Program-made: the position numbers and the translations under genes
The notes under the pieces: model-generated
What the model saw: only the letters and a program-made list of their open reading frames with translations
Told to the model about the DNA's origin: nothing
The model's database searches: none
In this document: piece after piece, positions 48,969-58,289 of the stretch
Layout of the letters: each line of letters starts with the position of its first letter
Numbering within the stretch: position 1 is the stretch's first letter
DNA from: G963662655 sp963665015
Lineage (GTDB): Bacteria > Cloacimonadota > Cloacimonadia > Cloacimonadales > JAIOQZ01
Assembly (NCBI GenBank): GCA_963665015.2
Contig: CAXXSY010000003.1
Coordinates: 1,116,001-1,180,000 of the forward strand
Direction of reading: 5' to 3'
DNA length: 64,000 nucleotides

Positions 48969-51458
48969 GTGGCTTTACGAGTACATGAACTTGCGAAAGA
49001 ATTGAAAATATCAACCGCAGCGCTGCGGGTGCATCTGAAGGACCTTGGGGTCAATGTCAAGAGCCACATGAGTTTTATCGAAGATGAGATTGTGGATAAA
49101 ATCAGGAAGAAATTCCAGGATCAGATTGCCGCGATCAAGCAGCAGGAGTCTGTCCGCAAGCGCTATCATCATGCCCAGAAGCTGGAGCAGGAAAAAGCGA
49201 AGAAGAGACAGGAGACACATACTCCTTCCCGTCAGCACGAGAAGCCGACGGAGGAAAAGGATTCTGTCGATAAGGTCGCAGCCGCGAAGAAAGAGATACC
49301 GACCTTCACCGAGCGTCCCATTAAGAAAACCCCTTCGAACAAGCCGTTCCCACCGCGGAGCGATCGACCGAAACCGATTGACAAGTCGCGCCCCCAACCG
49401 TCTTTCAACAGGGAAAAACCGAAAGTGGCACCGACCGAGACGAAGCCCCCCGAGACCGAAGACGCAAAGGCTCAGAAGAAGGCTTCAGGCAAAGATGTGA
49501 AAGATTTTAGCGATCTCGGCAAGAAGAGCAAGCATCTGGCCGCCAAGCTCAAACATACGCGCAAAGGCAAGAAGCGAAAAACCTTCGCTCCGACGGAAGT
49601 CGAAGAAGCCGAAATCTCGAAAAACATCCGCCAGACCCTCGCGCAGAGCAAGAAGCCGAAGAAGTACCGCAAGGACGACAAGCGGCAGGATGCCTCGGAC
49701 GAGCCCAAGACGATCACCATCAGTGAGTTCACGTCCGTGAGCGAACTGGCAAAGATCATGGACCTGGCGCCGACCGACATCATCGCGCAGTTCTTCAACC
49801 TCGGTCAGCTCGTGACCATCAACCAGCGCCTGGACAAGGAATCGCTCGAGATGATCTGCGACGAATTCAACTTCGACGTCGAATTCCAGGAGGAATACGG
49901 CACCGAGATACTCGAGCAGAAGAAGGATAACCTCAGCGACGTGGAGATGAAGACGCGTCCGCCGGTCGTGACCATCATGGGTCATGTCGATCACGGCAAG
50001 ACCTCGATCCTCGACTACATCCGCGAAGCGAACGTGATCGCGGGTGAGGCTGGTGGTATCACCCAGCACATCGGAGCATATCAGGTCACGCATAACGACA
50101 ACAAGATTACCTTTATCGATACACCCGGCCACGAAGCTTTCAGCGCGATGCGTTCGCGCGGAGCCAACATCACCGATATCGGTATCATCGTGGTGGCGGC
50201 GGACGACAGCGTGATGCCGCAGACCGTCGAGGCCATCGACCACGTCAAGGCAGCGGAGGTCACCATGATCGTCGCCATCAACAAGATCGATGTGCGCGAC
50301 GCGAACGTCGATCGCGTGATCGCCGACCTCGGGAAACAAAACATCTTCCTCGAAGGATACGGCGGTGAAGTTCTCTGGACCAAGACCTCCGCGATTACCG
50401 GTGAAGGTATCGACGAATTGATGGATCTGATCGTCCTCGCGTCCGAGATGAAGGAAATCCAGGCGGGTTACGACGTCCCCGGCAAGGGTATCGTGATCGA
50501 ATCGCAGAAGGATTCGCGCATCGGTACCGTGGTTACCGTCCTCATGCAGGAAGGAACGCTGAAGAAGTCCGAAAGCGTTGTCTGTGGCGCGACCTACGGA
50601 CGTATCCGCAAGATCGAGAACGAGCGCGGCAAGGAGATCAAGAAGCTCAATCCGTCCGATGTCGGCGTGATCTTCGGTCTGAACGACGTCCCCAAGGCGG
50701 GTGATATCCTCAATGTGGTGCAGGATGAAAAGCTGGCGAAGTCGATCAGTATGGAACGTCAGATGATTCGCCACGAGCGCGAGAAATACCAGGCGCAGAC
50801 CAACCTGAACAACCTCTTCCAGAAGATCAAGGAACACCACATGACCGAGCTGAACCTGATCGTCAAGGCTGACTTCGACGGCTCGGTGGAAGCGCTCTGC
50901 GACTCGTTCGAGAAGCTCTCCAACGATGAGATCATAGTCAACATCATCCGTCGCGGCGTGGGCGGAATCGTCGAAGCGGACGTCAACCTCGCCACGAGTT
51001 CAGACGCGGTGATCATCGGTTTCCACGTACGTCCGAACAACCAGGCGAGAAAGCTCGCCGAAGATAACGGCGTCGAGATCAAGCAGTATCAGGTAATCTA
51101 CGACGCGATCAACGATCTCAAGCTCGCGATCCAGGGTATGCTCAAGCCGGAATTCAAGGAAGAGACCCTCGGAAACGCGCGCGTGAAAGAAGCCTTCAAA
51201 ATTCGCAAGCTTGGAACCATCGCGGGTTGTGCCGTAGAGAAGGGTGTTATCCGCAAGAACGCGATTGTGCGTCTCTATCGAAACGACACCATGATCCACG
51301 AGGGCAAGATTTCTTCGCTGAAGCACTACGACAAGGATGTTGAAGAAATCCGCGCCGGAACTGAGTGTGGGATCGGGATCGAGAATTACAACGACATCAA
51401 GGAAGGCGATATCATCGAAGCCAGCATTATGGTGGAAGTGCCGAAAGAGTTATTGTAA
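48969..51458 (+). CDS. infB: Translation initiation factor IF-2
   Basis: 829 residues; GTG start after GGAGGAA. A long, charged N-terminal region (~60-230, Lys/Pro/Glu-rich) follows the first IF2_N-type helix block (VHELAKELKISTAALRVHLK); a second IF2_N block lies before the G domain. GTPase motifs: IMGHVDHGKTSILDYI, FIDTPGHEAFSAMRSRGANI, AINKIDV. C-terminal domains bind initiator tRNA (VGGIVEADVNLATSSDAVII, and GTIAGCAVEKGVIRK). Full length. Confidence 0.97.
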   Translation: MALRVHELAKELKISTAALRVHLKDLGVNVKSHMSFIEDEIVDKIRKKFQDQIAAIKQQESVRKRYHHAQKLEQEKAKKRQETHTPSRQHEKPTEEKDSVDKVAAAKKEIPTFTERPIKKTPSNKPFPPRSDRPKPIDKSRPQPSFNREKPKVAPTETKPPETEDAKAQKKASGKDVKDFSDLGKKSKHLAAKLKHTRKGKKRKTFAPTEVEEAEISKNIRQTLAQSKKPKKYRKDDKRQDASDEPKTITISEFTSVSELAKIMDLAPTDIIAQFFNLGQLVTINQRLDKESLEMICDEFNFDVEFQEEYGTEILEQKKDNLSDVEMKTRPPVVTIMGHVDHGKTSILDYIREANVIAGEAGGITQHIGAYQVTHNDNKITFIDTPGHEAFSAMRSRGANITDIGIIVVAADDSVMPQTVEAIDHVKAAEVTMIVAINKIDVRDANVDRVIADLGKQNIFLEGYGGEVLWTKTSAITGEGIDELMDLIVLASEMKEIQAGYDVPGKGIVIESQKDSRIGTVVTVLMQEGTLKKSESVVCGATYGRIRKIENERGKEIKKLNPSDVGVIFGLNDVPKAGDILNVVQDEKLAKSISMERQMIRHEREKYQAQTNLNNLFQKIKEHHMTELNLIVKADFDGSVEALCDSFEKLSNDEIIVNIIRRGVGGIVEADVNLATSSDAVIIGFHVRPNNQARKLAEDNGVEIKQYQVIYDAINDLKLAIQGMLKPEFKEETLGNARVKEAFKIRKLGTIAGCAVEKGVIRKNAIVRLYRNDTMIHEGKISSLKHYDKDVEEIRAGTECGIGIENYNDIKEGDIIEASIMVEVPKELL

Positions 51459-51459
51459 A

Positions 51460-51828
51460 ATGCCGAAAATAAGAATTCAACGCTTGCAAAGTGAACTATA
51501 CCGTTTGATGAACACGACCGTCATCGGGGGCCTGCACGATCCGAAACTGGACACGGTCAGCTTTACCGAAGTCGTGCTTAGCCCGGACATGCAGTTCCTC
51601 AAAGTATTCTTCTCCTGCTTCGATGAAGAAAGCATCGACAGGGAAGAGGTCAAACGAACCCTGAACCGCAGTGCCGGTTTCGTGAAGAGCGTTATCGCCG
51701 ACGCGCACATCATGCGCACAATCCCCGATATCCATTTCTACTACGACGATACCACGGATCGTATCTCCAACCTCGATAAAATCTTCGAGCATATCCATCG
51801 GGAGCATCAAGAGTCGGACGATGAATGA
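51460..51828 (+). CDS. rbfA: Ribosome-binding factor A
   Basis: 122 residues from the ATG at 51460, one base after the infB stop. Typical RbfA: RIQRLQSELYRLMNTTVIGG, VSFTEVVLSPDMQFLKVFFS and a C-terminal HFYYDDTTDRISNLDKIFE. It matures the 16S rRNA 5' end. Overlaps nrnA by 8 bases. Confidence 0.93.
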   Translation: MPKIRIQRLQSELYRLMNTTVIGGLHDPKLDTVSFTEVVLSPDMQFLKVFFSCFDEESIDREEVKRTLNRSAGFVKSVIADAHIMRTIPDIHFYYDDTTDRISNLDKIFEHIHREHQESDDE

Positions 51829-52798
51829 GAAATTTTCCGCACTGAAAGAGCACCTGCGAGAAGTAACGACAAAAAACTCATCGATCTGCATGGTCACACA
51901 CACCAATCCCGACGGAGATGGTCTGGCGGCGTGTCTGGCGTATCAGGACATCCTGGAAGATCGAGGCATCCATGCCGACATCGTTCTCGAATACCCTGCT
52001 CCGGAGCTCTACGACTTTCTGAACGGCAGGGACCGCACCACCTTTTTCGATGACTCCATGCGCTACGACCTGGTGATCCTGATCGACTGCCATGAGCAGA
52101 AGCGGATCGGCCGCTGCGCACCGCTGGTCGATCGCGCGAAGTCGATCGTCGCCATCGATCACCACACGCAGGGCGAACTGATCGAAGGCGCGCACACCTG
52201 CATCGAGACCGAAATCGTCAGCGCAGGCGCGATCATCTATCGCATGTTCGAGGATGAAATTGCTTCCTGCAAGCACCGCCAGCGAATCGTCGATGCCATC
52301 TACACCACCGTCTTGAACGACACCGATAATTTCCAGAACTCGAACACCAACGCCGAGACCTTCGAAATCTGCGCCGGACTGGCCGGAATGGGCCTCCATG
52401 CCGGCGAGATCGCAAGGCTGTTCATCTGGTCGAAGACACCCGCCGAGATGAAGCTTGTCGGAGAAGTCCTCTCCACCATCGAGCTTCGTCACGGAGGCGA
52501 TATCGTCTTCATGCACAGCACGATGGAGATGCTGAAGCGCAATGGACTCACCGGCGAGTCGACCTCGAAGATGACGCGCTGGGTCAAAGGCACCAAGGGC
52601 GCGAAGGTGATCGTCTATTTCCGCGAGGTAGCGCACGAGAGTTGGCGACTCAGTCTGCGTGCGGAACACGTCGATGTCTCGATCATCGCGCGCAAGCACA
52701 ACGGCGGTGGGCATGTCCGCGCGGCGGGATGCGAAGTGAACGGCTCCCTTGCACAGACAAAGGACATTTTACAGGCAGAAATCGAAAAGCAACTGTGA
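51821..52798 (+). CDS. nrnA: DHH-family nanoRNase/pAp phosphatase
   Basis: 325 residues. Motifs: VTHTNPDGDGLAACLAY, ILIDCHEQKRIG, VAIDHHTQGE (DHH) and the DHHA1 block HNGGGHVRAAGCEV. It degrades 2-5-nt RNA and 3'-phosphoadenosine 5'-phosphate. In the usual position between rbfA and truB. Confidence 0.92.
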   Translation: MNEKFSALKEHLREVTTKNSSICMVTHTNPDGDGLAACLAYQDILEDRGIHADIVLEYPAPELYDFLNGRDRTTFFDDSMRYDLVILIDCHEQKRIGRCAPLVDRAKSIVAIDHHTQGELIEGAHTCIETEIVSAGAIIYRMFEDEIASCKHRQRIVDAIYTTVLNDTDNFQNSNTNAETFEICAGLAGMGLHAGEIARLFIWSKTPAEMKLVGEVLSTIELRHGGDIVFMHSTMEMLKRNGLTGESTSKMTRWVKGTKGAKVIVYFREVAHESWRLSLRAEHVDVSIIARKHNGGGHVRAAGCEVNGSLAQTKDILQAEIEKQL

Positions 52799-52810
52799 GG
52801 TCTCACATCA

Positions 52811-53680
52811 ATGGATGAACCGATAACAGACGGCCTTCTCTTGATCGACAAGCCAACCGGAATCACATCGTTCGACGTCATTCGCAAGCTGCGCAAGATC
52901 ACCGGTACACGCAAGATGGGGCACACCGGCACGCTGGACCCTTTTGCGTCTGGACTCCTGCCCATCCTGACCGGCAAGATGACCCGCCTCAGCAACCTGA
53001 TCACCCACAAACGAAAATCTTACCGCGCCGTGCTGGAACTGGGTGTTCGAACCGATACCGGCGATCCCGAAGGCGAGATTGTCGAGCGGAAACCGATACC
53101 GGATGACGCACAGGCGCAACTCGAATTGATCTCCGGAAAAATGCTCGCAATCACCAGCCAGACGCCGCCGGCGTATTCCGCGGTCAAGATCGACGGGCAG
53201 CGTGCGTACAAGCTTGCGCGAGAGAAGAAGGACGTAAAGCTCGAGCCGCGCCCCATCGAGATATTCGATTTCGCCATCGAGAAGGTCGAATTGCCGTTGA
53301 TCACGTACCGCGCCGAGGTCAGCGCAGGCACCTACATCCGCGTCCTGAGCGAGACGATTGCCGTTATGCTGGGCACCGTCGGCATGAGCCGCGAGCTGCG
53401 GAGGCTGTCGATCGGCAGGACGACTATCGATCGATCTGTGTGGCTGGACGATCTCACACCGGAGAACTGGCGGGACTATCTCGGATCACCATTCGTGATG
53501 ATCGAAGGTATCCCCGTCGTCGAACCGAATCCGGATGATCGGGAACGTTTCATGCACGGTAATCCGATTGACGGATGTGGCGAAGACCACGAGCAGGTGA
53601 TCGTCGCGTACCGTGAAAAAATCTGGGGTATTGCGAAAATGATTGACAACAGGATTCATCCCAAGACCGTTCTGATATGA
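52811..53680 (+). CDS. truB: tRNA pseudouridine-55 synthase
   Basis: 289 residues. LIDKPTGITSFDVIRKLR and KMGHTGTLDPFASGLLPI with the catalytic Asp in GTLDP; YSAVKIDGQRAYKLAR and GTYIRVLSETIAVML complete the signature. Modifies U55 in the TΨC loop. The stop overlaps ribF (ATGA). Confidence 0.95.
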   Translation: MDEPITDGLLLIDKPTGITSFDVIRKLRKITGTRKMGHTGTLDPFASGLLPILTGKMTRLSNLITHKRKSYRAVLELGVRTDTGDPEGEIVERKPIPDDAQAQLELISGKMLAITSQTPPAYSAVKIDGQRAYKLAREKKDVKLEPRPIEIFDFAIEKVELPLITYRAEVSAGTYIRVLSETIAVMLGTVGMSRELRRLSIGRTTIDRSVWLDDLTPENWRDYLGSPFVMIEGIPVVEPNPDDRERFMHGNPIDGCGEDHEQVIVAYREKIWGIAKMIDNRIHPKTVLI

Positions 53681-54609
53681 TTGATTTTCGTGGAGACTAC
53701 AAGCTTCTCAACTATCCGGTCGTCACCACCGGCACATTCGATGGTATCCACCTTGGGCATCGGAAGCTGCTCGACGAGTGCATCCGAATCGCACGCGAAA
53801 AGGGCGGCGAATCGGTCGTCATCACCTACTTTCACCACCCGCTCGAAATCCTGCACGACAAGACGTTTCCCTACCTGCTGACCGAGAAATCGCGTAAGGA
53901 AAACCTGCTGCGCGAGATCGGTATCGACTGCGTCGGCTACCTTAACTTCAGCCGCAGGATGGCGGAAATGACGCCCATGCAATTCTTGCAGAAGGTGCTG
54001 ATCGAGACCGTGAAGATGAAAGAGATTGTGGTGGGCTACGACACCCATTTCGGAAGAGGTCGTCAGGGTGACTATCGCTTTCTGATGGATCATCAGGCAG
54101 AGTACGGCTACCGGACGCACCTGGTCGAGCCGCTGACAATCGACGGCGAGGTGGTCAGCAGCAGCGGAATTCGGGATAGAATCCGCGGCGGCGATGTCGA
54201 GCTCGCGAAGAGATTCCTCGGCAGAAGCTATACGTTGCTCGGGATCGTGACTTCCGGCAAGCGCATAGGGCGCGAACTCGGATTCCCCACCATCAACATC
54301 ATGCCGCTGGACGAACACAAGCTCATTCCCGGAACCGGCGTCTATATCACCCGTACCACGCTGCATGGACAGACCTGGAATTCGCTGACCAACATCGGCA
54401 CCAATCCGTCGGTCAAGACGGACGACCACCTTGTGATCGAGACACATCTGCTCGATTTCGAGGGCAACCTCTATGGCAAGAAGGTCGGCATCGAATTTTT
54501 ATACCGGATACGGGATGAGGTGCGGTTCGAGACCAGAGAAGAACTTGTCCGCGCCATTCGCGGTGACGTAGAGACCGCGCAGTCGTTCTTCGGGCGGGGG
54601 GAATCTTGA
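53677..54609 (+). CDS. ribF: Bifunctional riboflavin kinase/FAD synthetase
   Basis: 310 residues. The FAD synthetase half has VTTGTFDGIHLGHRKLL, VITYFHHPLEIL and GYDTHFGRGRQGD; the kinase half begins near GIVTSGKRIGRELGFPTINI. It makes FMN and FAD. The stop overlaps the next start as TTGA. Confidence 0.95.
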   Translation: MIDFRGDYKLLNYPVVTTGTFDGIHLGHRKLLDECIRIAREKGGESVVITYFHHPLEILHDKTFPYLLTEKSRKENLLREIGIDCVGYLNFSRRMAEMTPMQFLQKVLIETVKMKEIVVGYDTHFGRGRQGDYRFLMDHQAEYGYRTHLVEPLTIDGEVVSSSGIRDRIRGGDVELAKRFLGRSYTLLGIVTSGKRIGRELGFPTINIMPLDEHKLIPGTGVYITRTTLHGQTWNSLTNIGTNPSVKTDDHLVIETHLLDFEGNLYGKKVGIEFLYRIRDEVRFETREELVRAIRGDVETAQSFFGRGES

Positions 54610-55598
54610 GAGCGATGTTTGGCGCGCTGTTCACCTCGACACGCGATTTCTACAAGTTCGCGCGCGGACAACGGCTCAAGTCGGCACTGCTGCTCACCCT
54701 GAGCGGTATGTTCAACGGCTGGAACGGCTTCCAATTCCTCTTCCTCGGCAGCTTTGCGTTCGTATTCATTAACCGGATCAGCTTTTTTCGCTGGATATTG
54801 CAGTTGTCGTACGGTGTCCCGCACCTGATTCCGGTCAGCATCTATCACCTGATCACGGTTCTCCTGCTGTTCTGGTTTCTGCACTGCATCGGCGAGGTGT
54901 ATCTGAACGCCGTCCTGATGCGCAGGAAGATGACCTACGGGCAGATGCTGCGGGTCTCGATCAACTTTGCGATCCCGGGTCTGATGACCATCCTGTTTTT
55001 CTTCTTCCTCGCCGGCATTATCTGGAACGGCATCTACATCGGCTATCGGATCGCGCTTTCGATGGGTTTCTATCAGGACATTTCCCTGTGGCGCTGGGCA
55101 ATATATCTGGGGGCGGTCGCGTTGCTATTCTCCATGTATTTCATGACGATCGTGACCGATCTGGTGATTCCATTGATGATGAACGGGCAACCCTACAGCA
55201 AGTCGTTTCTACGCACGGTGCGGCTTCTACGGTCGAGTTCCTACGAATTTCTGGTGATCTATTCGATCCGAATCTTCTCCGTGGTGATCTCCACGGTAAT
55301 CTACATTCTCTTTTTCCGCTACGTGCTCTTCATGCTGATGGTGAAGATATTTCCCGAGTATTATTTCAATCCGCTGATCGAGCTGCTCAGCGTCGAGGGT
55401 CTCAGGGAAGCGATGCTGAACAACGGCATCATGACCGGATTCTTGCTCTTCAGCCTGATCGTGGGAATACCGTTTTTCCTACCGCCGTACATCCTGCACA
55501 AGGTTATCCTGGACAGGATGATCGATTTCCCGCTCTTTCGCATGAAGAAAGAACAACCGATGAAGGACGAGACCGATGGAACGATTTGTCTGCAATGA
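54606..55598 (+). CDS. Conserved polytopic membrane protein
   Basis: 330 residues with about seven hydrophobic helices (for example FLFLGSFAFVFINRISFF, MTILFFFFLAGIIWNGIYI, ILFFRYVLFMLMV and a final LLFSLIVGIPFFLPPYI). The TTG start at 54606 overlaps the ribF stop and has GGGGGGA 5 bases upstream; an ATG at 54615 is the alternative. No family recognised; the layout resembles DUF-type YIP1/glycerophosphoryl membrane-domain proteins. Overlaps radA by 23 bases, hence part of the operon. Confidence 0.75.
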   Translation: MRAMFGALFTSTRDFYKFARGQRLKSALLLTLSGMFNGWNGFQFLFLGSFAFVFINRISFFRWILQLSYGVPHLIPVSIYHLITVLLLFWFLHCIGEVYLNAVLMRRKMTYGQMLRVSINFAIPGLMTILFFFFLAGIIWNGIYIGYRIALSMGFYQDISLWRWAIYLGAVALLFSMYFMTIVTDLVIPLMMNGQPYSKSFLRTVRLLRSSSYEFLVIYSIRIFSVVISTVIYILFFRYVLFMLMVKIFPEYYFNPLIELLSVEGLREAMLNNGIMTGFLLFSLIVGIPFFLPPYILHKVILDRMIDFPLFRMKKEQPMKDETDGTICLQ

Positions 55599-56901
55599 AT
55601 GCGGCGCTGAAACCTCCAAGTGGGAGGGACGCTGCCCGTCGTGCGGCGCATGGAACTCGCTGAAAGAGACCGCGCGCATCGTAGGTAAGAAATCCGCCAA
55701 AGCCGTCGCATTGCCCAGTGAGAACGCGAAAGCCATCAAGCTCGACCAGATCGACGACGAGGTCTTGCCGCGCATCCGTACCGGCGTCGGGGAATTCGAC
55801 GTTGTGCTGGGCGGCGGAATCGTTTCGGGGATGGTCGCGCTCATCGGAGGCGATCCGGGCATCGGCAAATCGACCCTGATGATGCAGGTGGCGGATCGCA
55901 TTGACGGAACGCTCTATGTCTCAGGCGAGGAGAGCATTCAGCAGATCAAGCTGCGTGCCGGGCGACTGAACGTGAAGTCGGGCTCGCTGCATCTCCTGTG
56001 CTCGACCAACGCCAGTCAGATCACCGAGGAAATCCTGCGTCTGAAGCCGCCTTTGGTGGTGATCGACTCGATCCAGTCGATTGGCGGTGCGCTCGAGGGA
56101 CCCTCGGCAGGGAGCGTTTCGCAGGTGCGCGAGGTGACCGGGCTGCTGGTGCGGCTCGCCAAGACCACCGGAACCGCGGTCATGCTGATCGGTCACGTCA
56201 CCAAGGACGGATCGGTGGCAGGGCCCAAGATCATCGAGCACATGGTCGATACGGTACTTTATTTCGAGGGCGACATGCCGTACCGGATACTGCGTGCGGT
56301 GAAGAATCGCTTCGGCTCGACCAACGAGATCGGTATCTTCGAGATGCGCGCTGACGGTCTGGCGGAGGTGAAGAATCCGTCGGTGCTGTTCGTCGAGCAT
56401 TTCCAGCCCAATCCGGGCATCGCGGTGGGATGCGTGCTGGAGGGTTCCAGACCGTTCCTGGTCGAGGCGCAGACACTGGTCACACCCGCGAATTACGGAA
56501 CCTCGCAGCGTGTCAGTATCGGCTATGACAGCAAAAAGCTTTCGGTGATGCTCGCGGTGCTGGAAAAGTTTCTATCCGTCAGCCTGCGGCAAAACGACAT
56601 CTTCGTTAACTTGATCGGTGGCATTCGCTCCGGCGACACCTGTCTCGATCTCGCGGTGGTCGCGTCGGTACTCTCCAGCGCGAAGGACGTCGTCTTACCG
56701 CCCAAAGCGCTCTTCTTGGGCGAGGTGGGTCTCAGCGGCGAGATCCGGCCGGTCTCGCAGTACGAGAAGCGCATCAACGAGGCGGTCAAGCACGGCTACG
56801 AGCAGATTTTCATCGCCAAGAACGCGCGCCACGGGATCAAGGGCGCCAGGCTCCAGCGTGTCGCGCACATCGCCGACCTCTATTCGCTCTTGTTCGTCTG
56901 A
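55576..56901 (+). CDS. radA: DNA repair protein RadA
   Basis: 441 residues. An N-terminal zinc finger (FVCNECGAETSKWEGRCPSC), RecA-like ATPase (IGGDPGIGKSTLMMQV, VVIDSIQS), the RadA-specific KNRFG (AVKNRFGSTNEIG) and a Lon-protease-like C-terminal domain (LFLGEVGLSGEIRPVSQYEK). Branch migration in recombination. Its end overlaps the convergent epimerase gene by 22 bases. Confidence 0.96.
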   Translation: MERFVCNECGAETSKWEGRCPSCGAWNSLKETARIVGKKSAKAVALPSENAKAIKLDQIDDEVLPRIRTGVGEFDVVLGGGIVSGMVALIGGDPGIGKSTLMMQVADRIDGTLYVSGEESIQQIKLRAGRLNVKSGSLHLLCSTNASQITEEILRLKPPLVVIDSIQSIGGALEGPSAGSVSQVREVTGLLVRLAKTTGTAVMLIGHVTKDGSVAGPKIIEHMVDTVLYFEGDMPYRILRAVKNRFGSTNEIGIFEMRADGLAEVKNPSVLFVEHFQPNPGIAVGCVLEGSRPFLVEAQTLVTPANYGTSQRVSIGYDSKKLSVMLAVLEKFLSVSLRQNDIFVNLIGGIRSGDTCLDLAVVASVLSSAKDVVLPPKALFLGEVGLSGEIRPVSQYEKRINEAVKHGYEQIFIAKNARHGIKGARLQRVAHIADLYSLLFV

Positions 56902-57872
56902 GCCTTCCACTCCTTTAGAATCGCCTCTTCGCTCTCTTTCGTGAACCGCTTCTCGAAATAGTTTTTTCCGCTCTCGTGATACCACGCGACGGTATCTTTC
57001 ATCGTCTCGCCAATCGATCGCAGGATCAATCCGGCATCCAGCGCCTTCCGTCCGCTAACCTCGTCCAGCCCTTCGTAACCGCTTCCCGGTTCGAACATGT
57101 TCCAGAGCGGGTATTCGTGCTTGCGGATGATCTCGTTATCGACGTAGTGAATGATCGTATTCGTGTCGAAAGTCTTCTTGCAGTGCTCCATGATGCCGCC
57201 GAGCGTGATCCTCTTTTCCGGTCCGACGCCGTTGAACGTGCCGGTGATACTGTTTTCGATAAGATGGAAGCACCAGCGGGCGAGGTCGCGCACGTCGATG
57301 AACTGGAATGGCGCGTCGGGATTCGACGGCAGCACCATCTCGCCGCCCAGTGAGTACTTGATCGGCAGATAGCCGAAGCGGTAAGAGTAGTCCCACGGCC
57401 CCACGATCAGACCCGGTCGGATGATGATCGCGCGATCGCCGAAATGTTTCTGCACCGCAATTTCGCATGCGCCCTTGAGCGGACCGTAGTTGGTGCCGTC
57501 GATCTGCTCCGGTCGTTCCCCCTCGAAGACGTCGATCGCGTCCTCCTCGACGATTCCGATCTTGCTCATGTCGCTGTAGGCGGAGACGGACGAGATGAAG
57601 ATGTAGCATCCGGCGCGGTCTTTCAGCATGCCGGCGGAGAGGTCGGCCTGTTCGGGAAAATAGCCGCAGGTGTCGATGACGGCGTCCCACTTTTCATCGG
57701 GCAGGAGGTGGAGGTCGCTGTCGCGGTCTCCGTGAATCTGCCGGACGTCGGTGAAGAGATTGGGACGCGATTTCCCGCGGTTGAACAGGGTGATGTCGTG
57801 GCCGTTTTCGATGGCGAATTCGGTGATGCTTCTTCCGAGGAAGTGCGTTCCTCCGATTACGAGTAGTTTCAT
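56880..57872 (-). CDS. NAD-dependent epimerase/dehydratase (extended SDR)
   Basis: 330 residues. GGAGCG lies 8 bases before the ATG at 57872. Nucleotide motif LLVIGGTHFLGRSITEFAIE (GxxxxG), HGDRDSD, ISSVSAYSD and the YxxxK-type block NYGPLKGACE (catalytic Tyr, Lys). Resembles the SDR type that includes chloroplast stem-loop/epimerase proteins and sugar-nucleotide epimerases; substrate unknown. Convergent with radA, sharing its last 22 coding bases. Confidence 0.87.
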   Translation of the reverse strand: MKLLVIGGTHFLGRSITEFAIENGHDITLFNRGKSRPNLFTDVRQIHGDRDSDLHLLPDEKWDAVIDTCGYFPEQADLSAGMLKDRAGCYIFISSVSAYSDMSKIGIVEEDAIDVFEGERPEQIDGTNYGPLKGACEIAVQKHFGDRAIIIRPGLIVGPWDYSYRFGYLPIKYSLGGEMVLPSNPDAPFQFIDVRDLARWCFHLIENSITGTFNGVGPEKRITLGGIMEHCKKTFDTNTIIHYVDNEIIRKHEYPLWNMFEPGSGYEGLDEVSGRKALDAGLILRSIGETMKDTVAWYHESGKNYFEKRFTKESEEAILKEWKAQTNKSE

Positions 57873-57947
57873 AAAGCGCTCCGTTGGTTGATTATCCAAG
57901 ATTGTTCATTGAATCCACATTGTGCCGCCGGTTGTCAAGGAATCATT

Positions 57948-57998
57948 CATGGCATTCTGACTGGACCGCCAAGCTCCAGCTTGGCAAAGAATGCCATG
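57948..57998. repeat. 51-nt nested hairpin containing GCCAAGCT repeat, copy 2
   Basis: An outer stem CATGGCATTCT (57948-57958) / AGAATGCCATG (57988-57998) encloses the 24-nt repeat (57963-57986), identical to 33939-33962, with inner stem GCCAAGCT/AGCTTGGC. Symmetric at two levels. Confidence 0.7.
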
Positions 57999-58032
57999 AG
58001 TTTCGGAGGGAATCAGAATAGAGCAGAAGAGA

Positions 58033-58057
58033 ATGCCAAGCTGGAGTTTGGCGATCC
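58033..58057. repeat. GCCAAGCT repeat, diverged inverted copy
   Basis: ATGCCAAGCTGGAGTTTGGC continuing to GATCC is the inverted form of the 57963 copy with two mismatches. Its first three bases form an ATG. Confidence 0.65.
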
Positions 58058-58194
58058 GAAGAGAGATCAAGCTGGAGCTGCACATCGTTACCTGCCACAC
58101 AATCAAGGACAACGAGCATGTCCCCGCGGCGGAAATGCCGGAGAAACTCAGAGAGTGCAGGGAGCTGGCTGTAAAGTTGTTGACGACCGATTAG
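58033..58194 (+). pseudogene. 53-codon frame, possible gene remnant started by a repeat
   Basis: Reads MPSWSLAI from the repeat, then REIKLELHIVTCHTIKDNEH and AAEMPEKLRECRELAVKLLT, then stops. The second half has protein-like composition (an amphipathic helix). No ribosome binding site. Best read as the 3' end of a decayed gene fused to the repeat. It is in the 417-base gap 57873-58289, which otherwise holds only the repeats. Confidence 0.35.
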
Positions 58195-58289
58195 TGCGCT
58201 ATGTTGTTATAGTCAAGTAGTAGTGGCGGAAAACCTCTGGTTGATTACGTTGCTAGACCCTGATATTACTAAAGGGACGATACGAGATT

